Shown: one piece after another, positions 19,874-30,400 of the stretch
How positions within the stretch are numbered: the stretch's first letter is position 1
How the letters are laid out: every line of letters begins with the position of its first letter
Source of the DNA: Hondaea fermentalgiana
Taxonomy: Eukaryota > Sar > Bigyra > Thraustochytrida > Thraustochytriidae
NCBI GenBank assembly: GCA_014084085.1
Contig: NPFB01000040.1
Span: forward strand, 124,885-188,884
Direction: 5' to 3'
DNA: 64,000 nucleotides
Made by a program: the position numbers and the translations under genes
The notes under the pieces: model-generated
Seen by the model: only the letters and a program-made list of their open reading frames with translations
What the model was told of the DNA's origin: nothing
Databases searched by the model: none

Positions 19874-20383
19874 CAACAACAACAAAAACAGCAGCAGCAA
19901 CAACAGCATAGCGGCGCAGATTGCGCCAAGCCGCGCAACAAGCGGCGTTACAAGTCGCCGGAATCGGAACGTGCTGCGGCCGAGGCAGAGACGATCTCGA
20001 TGAAAAAGTATGAGATTACCGAAAAGAACTTGTTGCAATACATTGGAGTCATTGAGCAGCGTGTCTCAGAGCTCTTGCTCCTCTATTCGATTGCTACACG
20101 GCAAAAGCCCACTGAAACTGCTTACTACAAGCAGCAGCAAGCACTTCAGCAGCAGGCAATCCAAGCTCAAATCTATCATTTGCAGCGACTGCCGTCGGTC
20201 GCCACCTCATCGGGCGGAGGCTGGTCTGATGAAGATGACGAGGACGAAGACGGAGATGACTCCGGCCTCAGAGCAAGTGGGAGCCGACCTTCAGCTGGAG
20301 ACGGCTCAAACCCGAAGCCACTTTCGCACCAAGAGCTGCTCCGACGCATCATGGCTCAAGAAGGTCACACCACGTCGCGTTGA
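17777..20383 (+). CDS. ODAD1/CCDC114-CCDC63-like outer dynein arm docking protein
   Basis: The 868-residue coiled-coil protein resembles the ODAD1 (CCDC114)/CCDC63/Chlamydomonas DC2 family, which anchors outer dynein arms to axonemal doublets. Supporting segments are a coiled coil at about 215-450, then DSPAEMVEVFLQREEEIFRLF and FTHVNLLSEQIEELE (about 555-590), and a late LLQYIGVIEQRVSELLLLY (about 752-770). These match the order of conserved blocks in that family. The N-terminal 200 residues are basic and Ser/Ala-rich. A long poly-Gln run at about 685-715 (CAG then CAA codons) interrupts the C-terminal part. The longest frame starts at TTG (17657); ATG at 17777 is used. The call rests on remembered family features and is good but not certain. 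It implies motile flagella in this organism. Confidence 0.72.
19828..19910. repeat. CAG/CAA trinucleotide tract (poly-Gln) inside the ODAD1-like gene
   Basis: About 28 Gln codons, first pure CAG, then CAA, then one AAA (Lys) and mixed CAG/CAA. It is in frame and keeps the reading frame open. Such tracts vary in length between strains. Confidence 0.9.
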
Positions 20384-20824
20384 AACACCAAATGTCTACG
20401 GAAACGTGTAAACTATTACAATCTGTCACGGGAGATACAACATCCGGCTTGCTCTACAAGTCTTGGAAAAAGATAATAAAGGAAAAGGAAAAGATGGAGG
20501 AAAAATGGGTTACACAACTTCCCCTTAAGACCCCCAAGGAGAGAAACCCCGAATGGTGTGTAAAGTGTACAAGGAAATTATGATCATATGCGAGTTACGC
20601 TTCGCCCTCCATAAAAGTGTAATGGAACAGGCAGCTTCATTTTAATGCATGACTTTTTGCGAGATTGCTGCCCGTGCCTTGGCTCCTTCCTTGGTTCACG
20701 AACAAAGACGGCAATCAACAAGACCACATCACTGCTCCATTGCTGTTTCTCCCCCTTGTCATTTCCAAAATAAAATTTGGAGAGGCGAGAGATGCATTGA
20801 CTGTGAGCGCGCACGAAAATACTT
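20384..20824. other. convergent 3' intergenic region
   Basis: No gene is seen between the ODAD1-like stop codon and the cyclin stop codon. AATAAA-type and A-rich segments at about 20470-20500 and AAAATAAAATTT at about 20767 fit polyadenylation regions for the two convergent genes. Confidence 0.5.
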
Positions 20825-22726
20825 CTATACGTGAAACACTGTGTTTCTACGCGCTTGTCGTCGACGAGCCTGGTTGGCCGGTAGCGCGTCGTCCTGTGAC
20901 TTGATAATAGGAATGCCAAGCACCTTGCGCATCGAGCGCAGCTGGAAAAAGTACTTTGTGTACTGACTCGAAGATACCCGGACCTCGTACGCCATGGCCT
21001 CCAGCAAGCACACCTCGATCTGATTGATTCGTTTGAGAGCAAACGAAGGGCAGATTTTTGCAAAGTCGCCATTGCTCATGGATAGATCGTCCCATACCTT
21101 GCTTGCCAAGATCATCGTACTGAGCACGACGCCCTTCCAGTTTGACTCGTTGAGCGCAAGCTGACCTCGTGTAGCCTTGAGTAAACGCTCCAAATATACA
21201 AATGACATGAGAATACACTCCTTCTCCATTTGCGCTCGCAGGTAGACGTTCTGTATGAAGGCAAAGATGGCGTTCCGTGTTGGAATGGCAATGCCCAGGC
21301 TGCTGCGTCGACGTCGATGTCGTCCTCGCACAGCATTCACATCCGACGAGCCCGCAGCCTTGCCTTGACCAGCCACCTCTGCACTTTGCTGCATGCACGA
21401 CTTGTCGGCGTTCCTGTTCGCAGCAAGAACGGCGCCGCCGCCCGCGATGTCAGCACCAGAAGGCAGAGAAAGAGAGCTGGGCGATTCTTGGAAGATGGCG
21501 AATCGCGGGGAAATGTACGTCGATGACGCAAGCACAAATTGAACTATGTGCGCGTGAATGACTGCACTCACGCACAAGAGATCCTCGGTTGCATCAGGAT
21601 TCGTTATAGCGCTTTCAAAGTCGCCCTCGCCCAGAGACCGGCTGCGCAAACGGGGATATAAACGCTTATCTGAGACTCCATGCGCTGCAGCAAAGCTCGA
21701 GCCTCGTTGGCGTTGGCCTTTGGACTCTTTTGCAGCAGCGGATTTGGTCTCGGAAGACGATGACGCCTGCGTCGTGGACGAGGAAGACGAAGATGAACTG
21801 GAAGGATGTCGCTTCGGACGACGTTTTCGCCCGTACGCTGCGAGTTGCTCGAGACTTTGTTTGTCGATTGAAGACAGAGATCGGAAGCGAGCATGGGCAC
21901 TTGCCATGGGCTCTGGGCCGTCTTCGCTAACGTTTCGCAAATGGGCTGGGCGGCCCCAGCACCTCGCGTCAATCAGACCCTCAAAGGAGTCCTCGACCGA
22001 GCCATTGTCAGAGTCATCGCATGAGTTGCGATCGGAAAGACTCTCTTCTGCCTCTGTCGACACGGTTGGGCGCTGTGCCGTATTTGCATCTGCGTCTACG
22101 TTCGTGTCTGCGTCCAATACAGTCTGATCGCTCGCAGAGAGCGTGGAAGTGCCAGAAAATGTGCCTGCACTGAATGCCGCCCCGGAAACGGCACCTAAAT
22201 GATCAGGTTCGTGGCCAAGAAAAGCAGAATGATGCTGCCACGATGACGTTCCCGCCGAAGGTTGCGAAGGTGCATGGTCTTTGACAGAAAGCAAAGATTG
22301 GTCAGGTGCAGCAACGACCCCTGTTTCGTGCTGCGGGTACACAAAGGCATGTGTCGGGTTTGCAACAAGGAAACCTGGGGGTGGACACCACGACGTCTGG
22401 CCCGTCACGGTGTTAAAATAGTACATTCGGCCAGAGTTCGCGTCAAATACTTGCATCCATACCGCATGGCGTGGGTCAACCCCGCCACTGGGCATATTGT
22501 ACAGCTGCGATGGGAGAACTTCATGCTGCTGGTGTTGCAAGTTGCCATTTGCGAGGTGTGCGTTTACTTGGACTCCGGCACCATTTTGCTGCAGCTCAAG
22601 ACTCGACTCGAGCGCGTGGAACCCAGCGTACTGATGATTTGCGAACGGGAGATGCTGCTGGCCTTGCTGCAGCGCGACCTCCTGCGGCTGCTGCTCGTGC
22701 GTTTGCGACCACCGGCCCCGGTGCAT
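20825..22726 (-). CDS. WW-domain / cyclin Y-like fusion protein
   Basis: The 633-residue protein has two recognisable modules. Residues 90-117 form a WW domain: Trp90, the aromatic run MYYFN at 101-105, Trp113 and Pro116, in correct spacing, so it should bind proline-rich or phospho-Ser/Thr-Pro ligands. Residues about 380-605 form a cyclin box of the cyclin Y/Pho80-like type. Diagnostic blocks are CVSAVIHAHIVQ, FVYLERLLKATRG, NWKGVVLSTMILASKVWDD and SSSQYTKYFFQLRSM; cyclin Y has close counterparts of each. A Ser/Gln/Arg-rich insertion of about 75 residues (about 402-480) splits the box after its first helix. Cyclin Y partners CDK14/16-type kinases at membranes. The region between the modules is acidic and Ser-rich. 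An unspliced intron within the insertion cannot be excluded. The start is ATG with a Gln-rich leader. Confidence 0.85.
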   Translation of the reverse strand: MHRGRWSQTHEQQPQEVALQQGQQHLPFANHQYAGFHALESSLELQQNGAGVQVNAHLANGNLQHQQHEVLPSQLYNMPSGGVDPRHAVWMQVFDANSGRMYYFNTVTGQTSWCPPPGFLVANPTHAFVYPQHETGVVAAPDQSLLSVKDHAPSQPSAGTSSWQHHSAFLGHEPDHLGAVSGAAFSAGTFSGTSTLSASDQTVLDADTNVDADANTAQRPTVSTEAEESLSDRNSCDDSDNGSVEDSFEGLIDARCWGRPAHLRNVSEDGPEPMASAHARFRSLSSIDKQSLEQLAAYGRKRRPKRHPSSSSSSSSSTTQASSSSETKSAAAKESKGQRQRGSSFAAAHGVSDKRLYPRLRSRSLGEGDFESAITNPDATEDLLCVSAVIHAHIVQFVLASSTYISPRFAIFQESPSSLSLPSGADIAGGGAVLAANRNADKSCMQQSAEVAGQGKAAGSSDVNAVRGRHRRRRSSLGIAIPTRNAIFAFIQNVYLRAQMEKECILMSFVYLERLLKATRGQLALNESNWKGVVLSTMILASKVWDDLSMSNGDFAKICPSFALKRINQIEVCLLEAMAYEVRVSSSQYTKYFFQLRSMRKVLGIPIIKSQDDALPANQARRRQARRNTVFHV

Positions 22727-23444
22727 GGCTCAGCGTTCCCTGCCACCGGGACGGCGGGCGGCCTCGCCACGAACGCGTGCCGAGGCCCAACTCCGCTTTG
22801 GCGACTTTGGCTCGCGCAGTGGCGCGCCCGCGCGGCTCTGCTCTGTCCTGCTTCGCGAGGCGCTGCGCTGCGTTGCGAGCGCGGCTTTGCTCGAACTAAC
22901 TTGCGCTGCGCAGCGATACGCTGTGCAAGGTTGAGCCGCGGCCGCAAAGCTGGTTTGGCGCATACATCATAATGCTAGGCATCATACTACTACTACTACT
23001 AGGCCTGTGCCTATGAGAAGCTAGGCTATGTGGCGACCTTGCTCCCGGGATGATGGACGGGGAGGAGATACTGTCGCTGCATGATTTGTTGTGACTTCGT
23101 GGACTTCGTAAATTTCGTAAAATAAAGAGTGGCTTGTGTATAGGCCTAGCTGCTTCTTCTAATCGAGAGTCGATGAAAAATGAAGAAGCAGTTGGTCTTG
23201 AGCACGGCCTAACGCAGACGCTCCCAAGATTGCCCTGCAAAAAGACGATCTGCTTCTTTTTTTAGTCGTTCAAAGAGCTAGGCAAGAAAAAAGGGTTAAA
23301 AAAAAGTAAAAAAGAGAAACGACATCGTGAACTTTGACCCAAAAAAGCCGATTAAAAGCTGCAGGGACGGGCGCGCGCGCGCAGAGATAAAAGAACAAAA
23401 GAGAAAGAGAGGGAGAGAGAGAACAACGGAAAGCTTTGGAACGC
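22727..23444. other. intergenic region between cyclin Y-like and PH genes
   Basis: No gene is supported. It contains a TACTAC microsatellite at about 22985-23000 and several TAGGCCT-type sequences (about 23001 and 23139). It is probably the cyclin promoter and leader plus the 3' region of the PH gene. A purine-rich AGAGAGGGAGAGAG stretch sits at about 23405-23422. Confidence 0.5.
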
Positions 23445-24404
23445 CTATCGTGGAGAGTCATCCTCGTCGTCATAAGCGGCCTCGTCGTCATCGTCGTTGT
23501 CTTCGTCATCTTGACCCTCTTCTCCCGGAGACGCCCCGCCAAAACGCTGATTCATAAAGGACTTGATCGTCTCGATATGCTCCTGAAGCTCCGGATTTGG
23601 CTCCATACCGGGAAGGTCTGTACGCTGACGACGCTCGACGGCAGCCTCGAGCTTGGCGATGGCCTTTACAGCATCGTCGAGCTTTTGTTGAAGCTCTTCC
23701 GCATGCTGAAGCTCGCGCTCCTGCTCTTTTTGTTCGCGCAAAAGATGAGCCTCGTGCTCGGCGACTTCATCCTCGAGCGCAGCCGCGCGCTCGCGCTCCT
23801 GTTGCAAGTCCTCCTCGAATTTACGGTGACGCTCGAACTGGGCTTCCATGAGACGAAGCTTTTCTTCGCGCGCCTCGGCCATGAGCTCGGCAGCGCGGCG
23901 CGCCTCTTGCAGGGCCTCTTCTCGCTCTTTTTCGGCAGCAGTACCAGCGTGTTTGAGCTTTTGGATCAGGGCGTCGCCGAGCATCGCGTTTTGCCACGTG
24001 GCCTTCGAGCTTTCCTCGAGAACGCCGATCCAGTCGTCGACCTGCGCCTTGTCCTTGCTTTTCAACTGCAAGGTGTTGCCGTCAAAGTCCGGGTGCGAGA
24101 TTTCGAAGACGAAGCCCCCATCCTTTTCCCTGCCCATGGGGAACACGGAGCAGCCGCCCAGCGGCAGACACCCGGCCGGGTACATGTCAAAGGCCGAGCT
24201 GGGCTTGCTCGTGTACCACAACAGAAAGCTGTCCTTGAGCACAAAGTACCTGCGCTGCCATTGCCCGCGCCTGTTCGAGCTGAACGGCTTCTTGTACAGG
24301 AACCCCTGCCGCTGGACCTCGAGCACGCGGCTCTTGCTGTTCGGCCCCAGGCCCAGCATCTCCTGGGCCTTGCTCCCCACCGTCCTCGACAAGCTCTTGC
24401 GCAT
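23445..24404 (-). CDS. PH-domain coiled-coil protein
   Basis: The 319-residue protein has a pleckstrin-homology domain at about 28-140. It starts with RQGFLYKKPFSSNRRGQWQRR and YFVLKDSFLLWY, shows the basic beta1-beta2 loop of phosphoinositide-binding PH domains, and closes with VDDWIGVLEESSKA containing the conserved Trp of the last helix. A coiled coil rich in Glu, Arg and Ala runs from about 155 to 265. The C-terminus is very acidic (EDNDDDDEAAYDDEDD). The open frame runs upstream to a GTG at 24632 through GC-rich repeat-like sequence. The ATG at 24402-24404 (MRKSLSRTVG) is the better start. The protein is probably a membrane-recruited adaptor; no catalytic domain is seen. Confidence 0.85.
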   Translation of the reverse strand: MRKSLSRTVGSKAQEMLGLGPNSKSRVLEVQRQGFLYKKPFSSNRRGQWQRRYFVLKDSFLLWYTSKPSSAFDMYPAGCLPLGGCSVFPMGREKDGGFVFEISHPDFDGNTLQLKSKDKAQVDDWIGVLEESSKATWQNAMLGDALIQKLKHAGTAAEKEREEALQEARRAAELMAEAREEKLRLMEAQFERHRKFEEDLQQERERAAALEDEVAEHEAHLLREQKEQERELQHAEELQQKLDDAVKAIAKLEAAVERRQRTDLPGMEPNPELQEHIETIKSFMNQRFGGASPGEEGQDDEDNDDDDEAAYDDEDDSPR

Positions 24405-25142
24405 CTTGCCGCGCCGCACTGCCGCTCCGCGCGCTTCGTGATCTCCCGCGCCTCGCCCTCCGCTCCCGGCTCCTCCGCGCGCGACCTCCTGCGCAGGCGC
24501 GGCGTCGCGAGAAGGCCGACTGCCCGCGCCTCCTCGCTCGTACGTCTCGTCCTTGCCCTCGTCCTCGAGCGCGTGCACGCGCCCTCTTTGCGCGCCGCCT
24601 ATTCCGCACTGTGCGCGCCGCCCATTCCGCACTGTGCGCGCCGCCGCGCAAGTGGCCTATCCGCCGCGCCCACTCGGGAATGGCCCCCGCCCGCGCCCGC
24701 CGCGTTTACTCCACTTGCGCTGCCCCGCCGCAAGTGCGCGTCGCGCTGCGCCCACTTGCCGCCACCGATACCCGACTTGGGCCGCGTGCACACGCGCCCG
24801 CAGCCCACCGGACTGCGCGAACGTGCAGAGGGCGCCCCCGGAGGAAACGCGATCGTGTGTGCAGAGGGGCGTTGATATCGGGGAGAAAAAGTACCAGCCA
24901 GCACAAAGGGGGCAGAGGATGAGTTTACGCATGGACACTGCGAGAGCCATAACGCGTTCGTGGAAGGAGAAGCAAAGCACACCACGGGCACGTCATAGCC
25001 CATGGACGGTGCTGTGAATGGAGAAGGGGAAGCGAACGAAGACGAGTTGCGCAGCAAATCACACATGGAGGTGAAAAACCCTGCTCATCTTGTGGTGGGC
25101 CAAGACTTTTTAGATTACTAGGTCTACTACCTTATTTATATC
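24405..25142. other. intergenic region between PH and TRUB1-like genes
   Basis: GC-rich upstream region of the PH gene with two adjacent copies of ATTCCGCACTGTGCGCGCCG at about 24601-24644 and related CCGCAAGTG elements to about 24740. The part nearest the pseudouridine synthase is AT-richer and probably its 3' region. Open frames here are GC-driven shadows with no domain content. Confidence 0.5.
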
Positions 25143-26881
25143 TTAGGGCATTTCGAGGAGCGTCGAAGGGACGAAGTTCAACTTGATTTTGGAATGACCG
25201 TGCGGGTGGAACTCGATGAGACACAAAGGCACGTCGTCGGCGTAAATTGTTGCAAAGGTTCCTGGTTTCAAATTCGTGTCTCTTTTGTCGAGCATCTTGG
25301 CGACAGAAACGGACTGCGCGAGACGCGTGCAGGTCGTCTGCAGATCGTACTTTGAGCGCACGCGAGGAAACTGCCCAAAGAGATCGAAAAGGTCCATGAG
25401 GAGAGCCTTGTTTGAACCAAAACTGTCAAGACGCACAGCGCCCATCGCCGTGCGACGAAGGCCGATGAGGTGCCCACAAGTCCCGAGCTTTCGGGCGAGA
25501 TCTGAGCCAACAGTTCGCACGTATAAACCTGCAGCAGCAGTGACATCAAATTCGATGACCGTAGGCGAGATGATCCTGGAGGTTATATCATGTACAAATG
25601 CCTTTCGCGGTTTCATTTTGACCTCCTCGCCGCGACGCGCCTTTTTGTAAGCACGTTCACCATCTACGCGGATTGCAGAGTACATGGGCGGCGTCTGGAG
25701 AATATCACCAAGAAAGTGCTCCTCACAAAGTGCCTGCACAACCTCTGCTGATGGCATCTTCCAGTCGCTGGGACCTCGCTCAATCTCTTTGCCCTTCAAG
25801 TCATCCGAATCCGTCGCCACGCCGAGCTGCAGCCTTGCTGAGTAGGTCTTGGTCTGAAGTGGGAGCAAGTCGCCAAATTTGGTTCCATGGCCAAAGCCGA
25901 TAGGCAAAAGTCCCGTGGCTGCAGTACACTCACAGAGGCAAGAGTCGAAAAGCGACGCCAGCATGTCGTTAAAGTTAGTTTGAAATCCCTTTTTCGCCCG
26001 AGAGGATTTTGTCAACCCCTTCCCCATTTACCCCCTTTCGAAAAAAAGCAACGGAACGTACCAAATGGATCAAGCGTGCCGAAGTGTCCATACTTGAGAC
26101 GCTTATTGACGGATTTCTTTTTCTGCTTTTGCACATGAGTATTCGTTTGCGGTTTTCTGGCCCAGGGATCCATTCCCAAGTCCTCGAAATACTCCGTGAG
26201 ACTCGCTTTGTCTGCGTGTCGCGACGTGACTCCTTCAGGTTTGTCGATGAAAAGAATTCCATTCGTTTGCCAAATCTTGGCAAAGTCAATTGTTTGGTCG
26301 CCAACTCGAACAGTCTTGCCCGTGTGCGCCCAAGCCTTTCGGACAGGCCATGCCTCGCCCGACGTATTTCTCTTGAGAGGCGGCGAGGGACTTGTCGATA
26401 TTGTTATTGGTAGGCCAGATCTCTGCGCAGACTCTTTCGATGAGGATTTTCTTTCTTTAGGAGTGGGTGGAATGCCCTTTGACGGAGATGATGACGGGGA
26501 CTTTGGTACAGTTTCGTTCCCCCTTTGCTTTCCTTTCTCTTTTTCTTTTCCTTTTCCTTTACCTTTCCCCCTTTCCTTTCCTTTTTCTTTTTCCAATACG
26601 AATTTCCCCTTGTCGGATAGTAATGAAGACAGAGTTTTCGTCTTGGATGACCTGAGAGATGACGAAGAGTTTGCTCCCTTCGACAAAGGTTTCTTCGAAT
26701 CTGTTGATAGCGACCTCTTTGCAAGCAAGCATCCCGGGCGAGCAAATACAATCTGGTTCGCGCCACACGATGCGGTCATGTCTGGTATTATCCACAACGC
26801 CGGCTGAAGCTTCTTGGGCTGCGACAACGAGAGCTCCTTGCTGCTAAAGTAGAAACGCTGCCTGCGCACGATGCCGGCCAT
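25143..26881 (-). CDS. TRUB1/TruB-type tRNA pseudouridine synthase, two exons
   Basis: This enzyme converts U55 of tRNA to pseudouridine. The coding sequence joins exon 1 (26881-26062) to exon 2 (25918-25143) and gives 531 residues. The 143-bp intron starts GTACGT and ends CTGCAG. Splicing restores the TruB core motif GHFGTLDPFATGLLPIGFG with catalytic Asp271; the intron splits the Ala274 codon directly after the GTLDPF block. Exon 2 continues with KTYSARLQLGVATDSDD, PPMYSAIRVDGERAYKKAR and AAGLYVRTVGSDLARKLG, all TruB hallmarks. The first 180 residues are a Lys/Ser/Pro-rich extension absent from bacterial TruB, perhaps for targeting. The start is ATG in an AAAATGG context. The family call and the splice are both firm. 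Confidence 0.93.
25919..26061 (-). other. spliceosomal intron in the TRUB1-like gene
   Basis: The donor is TTTG|GTACGT and the acceptor TACTGCAG|CC, 143 bp. It is recognised because it interrupts the invariant TruB catalytic motif, and its removal rejoins that motif in frame. Confidence 0.92.
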
Positions 26882-27476
26882 TTTCTTTTTCTTTGCACGG
26901 CGACTTGTCTTTGCTCCTGCCCCAGCCCCAGCACTCTCTTCCTGGGATTACAGACAGAAAACCTGTGCACGCACGCGACGTCTCTTGCGCGTCTCGCGCG
27001 GGCCCTGCGCACAGCAGGATTGATGGAGATTAGATTGATCGATTGATTGTCTCGAGAGGCGAGAGAGCCTTGTGAGGCTGCCATGCAGCGAGCGCTCATG
27101 GCTCGCTGGCTCGCCAACCTATCGTTGCCTTCGGCCGGCAGTCAACTCGAAAAGAATGTTGTTCTTCGCCGCATCCGGCATTGGGATAGCCCCCTTCGAG
27201 GAAAGAAAAGTTGTGTGTCAAAAATAAGAAGATTCGCACTCACGTTGCGCCGTTATTTCGCGATAGATTTCATCCGATCCATTCTACTGGCACTTTTGCG
27301 ATCGTCACCAACCCAACCTTCGCAAGAACAAGAACAGATTGATGCGTTTGTGGCGCGGTGCACGGAAAATCCTATTCAGCGTCGTGGTGCTTTCGCGTTA
27401 CGATTTTTATCCAATTTTCAAAACACAGGCAAAGGGTAATACGGGATACTCTAGCCTAACTTTTGGCCAGGGCCTC
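26882..27476. other. intergenic region upstream of the TRUB1-like gene
   Basis: This region separates the start of the TRUB1-like gene from the stop codon of the ankyrin gene. A plus-strand open frame with an ATG at 27083 runs to 27439 (118 residues, Arg/Leu-rich). It has no recognisable domain, so I do not call it a gene. A CGATTGATTG-type stretch lies at about 27022-27049. Confidence 0.45.
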
Positions 27477-30400
27477 CTAACCATCAAGACCACCAAAATA
27501 ATGCTCCTGAAAAGCAGTAAAATTGGCTCGGCGCTGACGGTCCTCCACTGCGAGCTCTCGACCCTGCACTCGCGCCGCATTGAGTTGCGCTTCAAGAATG
27601 TCCTCTTGGGCGCGATGATGGAGCGCACGCAAGGTGTCGAGTTGCGACATGCTTAATTCTGAAAGCTGCAGACCAAGAAAGTGCTCAAATTTGAGACCGA
27701 GAACGCTTGCCTCTGGGTTGAGCTGCTCAAAGAGAACGCGGTGGCTCGCGTTCGAAGACACTACATGCGCCGGCTCCTCTCGTGAGACAGACGAGGGCGG
27801 ATGAGCTGCATGGAGCGCCGGAGGCACTGTCTGGATCACGTCTGGACCTCGTTCCGATCGATAATGGACTTGGGTCGCACTATTTCCGGCAAAAGTCGAC
27901 GGCGGCATCCCCAAAGTGTTCTCAGAGAGGATCGTCGAGTTTCTTCCATCTGTTCCTTCCTGAGAACTTGGATTCGCGCCCCATGCCGTAGGTTCTTCTT
28001 CTGTCAGCGCGAACTGCTGCATGAAGCGTCCAATATCGAAAATTTCTCGCTGTCGGAAAGGGCTCACAGTCTTGGCCGTTTCGTTTTTCGGATCGGGGCT
28101 AAGAGGAAGAACCGGGAAAGGCGTTGGGGTTGATAATGACTGCGTTGGTTTCGTTGGCGGTGACTGCTTTGGCGGTGAATGTGCGCGCGAAGCCGTTGGA
28201 TCCAGAGGAGGTCCTTTCTGCTGTTCCCCCGCATCGCTCGTTTGCGAACTAGCATCATGCTGACTCGTCGCTGCATCTTTGGCTGGCACACTCGAAAGCT
28301 TGTCAATGTTTGATCCCGGAATTTTCTCTGGTGCCGTTGGCTTTTCGTCCCGCTCCGACTGCGGCTCGCGTGTTTGCGATGGACGAGTTTGCTGAAGCGA
28401 CTCTTGCAAGGACGCCACAAGGCGGCGTTGCAGGTCGCGCTTTTGCATCATTTCTTCAGTAGCAAGGCCAGCCCCGGATGCCTCATGATCAGCAAATTTC
28501 ACCTTTCCGCCCTGAGCCAAGACCCATCCTTGGCCATCGTCGTCCACTTCTTCAGCGCCGGTGCGTTTCTCTGCACCTTGCGATTTTTTATGAGAGTCTG
28601 CAGAACATGCCGTCTCGTGATCGGACGCTGAGCCTGAAGAGCCCGCGTCCTGGGACAGCGCGTCATCATGAGCGTTTTCGCCTTTTTCAGGGGCGTTTTC
28701 GTTTCCTTCCGTCGCCGGAGAGACTTTTTGAGCGGACGACGCAGAATGCGCCGAGGTTCTCTTTTTGGATTTCTTCTTGCTGCGTCTGGTGCGTTTCTTC
28801 CGCGATCCTGCGCCGGGGACTTTCACGCTATCGTCCTTTGCAGGCGAGCGGACATCAGCGTATTCGTGCGAGCTAGGTTCTGCGGACCCCGTTGCTTCGC
28901 CAGCTCCATGCACCTCATCCTGAAGCATAGCTTCCATTGTTTGATCAGCGCTCACGCGAAGTCTTTCCCATTCAGCAACAAGGCTTCGCACCGCACGCAG
29001 CGCCGTAGTGTTTTCGGGTTTTAAAAGAAAGGGCATCGAGCAGTCAACTGCTGTTTCGCCCTTGACGTTGCGCACGGTCACGTCCGCGCCGGCATTGAGC
29101 AGAGCCTGCACGCAGCGGCCTCGACCCAGTCTTGCACCGACATGCAGCAAGGTATCCCCTCGGATCTCGGTCGGTATATCTGCTTTGCCAGGCACCCCCT
29201 TGTAGTGCATGGAAAGGACCTTGGAGAGCTTTTCCGGGGGCAAAAAATTCGAAATGTTGGTGATGATCTCTGCGCGTGCCTCGTCTTGCGTGACCTCATC
29301 CTCTTCACCAGCATACGAGCTCAGAGCCAACAGCATGCTGCGAAACATGAATGGAACAAGTCCTTGCCGCGCTACAACACTCTCGGGACGATGCGCCGCT
29401 GAATCTGCGGCACTGCCGGACCTTGAGTCCGGTGCGTTGCCATCCTTGCCACGTTGGGGCTGCTCGACGCTCGCCCGACTTCTACGCACGAGGGCGGCCA
29501 CATCCGAGGAGACCATGTGTAAGATGGCCCTGACAGCATTGCTGGAGGCAAAGATGGCCGCTGTTTCGAAAGCCGAGAGTCCGGCAATATGGAGAGAATC
29601 CTGCGATTCATCCACTGAAGAACCAGCGAGTGCCCCTGACGGAATGCTGCGCCGCTGTCCGCTTGCGGCCTGTGTGAATGGGTCTTGGTCGGTGCGAAAC
29701 ATGAGAAACTTGACCGCATCGGCCCGATCGCGCGCACAAGCAAGGTGCAGCGGGGATGTGCCGTCGTTGGCCAACGGCGAGGGCTCGGCACCTGCCTTGA
29801 GCAGGTATGCAATAATGTCAATATGGCCGCCCATGGCCGCTGCATGCAAAGGTGTGGCCCCACTCGAGGCGTTTCCTCGGCTCCGACGATTCACGTCGTC
29901 TTCGCCCGTCTCTACGAGGCACCGCACACACTCGAGATAGCCATGGAGGCAAGCCATGTGAATGGCAGAATTATTGGCTTCGTCCATGATGCCGAGGTCT
30001 AGCGAAGGCGAAGGGCCGATCTCATCGATAAAGTCAGAGAGCTCTACCGTGAATTCGGAAACAAGAGCCATAGACACGAGCGACTTGAGAGCATCTGCGT
30101 GCCCGTTTCGGCAGCACTCAATGATGAGCATATCAAAAAGGTGCTGCCGCACTGCGAGAGGGATGCGCGCCGCATGAAACATGACAAGATTTACGTGCGC
30201 ACCGCTTGCGCACGCTGCCAGGGCCAAGTCATGCATGCATTTCCACGCTTGCGGATCGTTTGGGACCTCGTCTTTGCTCTGTGTTTGCGTGTTGCGCAGA
30301 AATTCTTGGTAAGCTCGTTTGGCCCATGTAGAGGTCTGTGAGCCTTGCGGCGTCTCATGCAGCGCGCCGCGATACATTCTGAACAACTTGCTTTCTAAAT

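Noticed and set aside
27083..27439. Plus-strand open frame of 118 residues between the TRUB1-like and ankyrin genes
   Set aside because: Starts with ATG but has no recognisable domain, unusual Arg/Leu composition and a mixed AT/GC profile. It is mentioned only as intergenic content.
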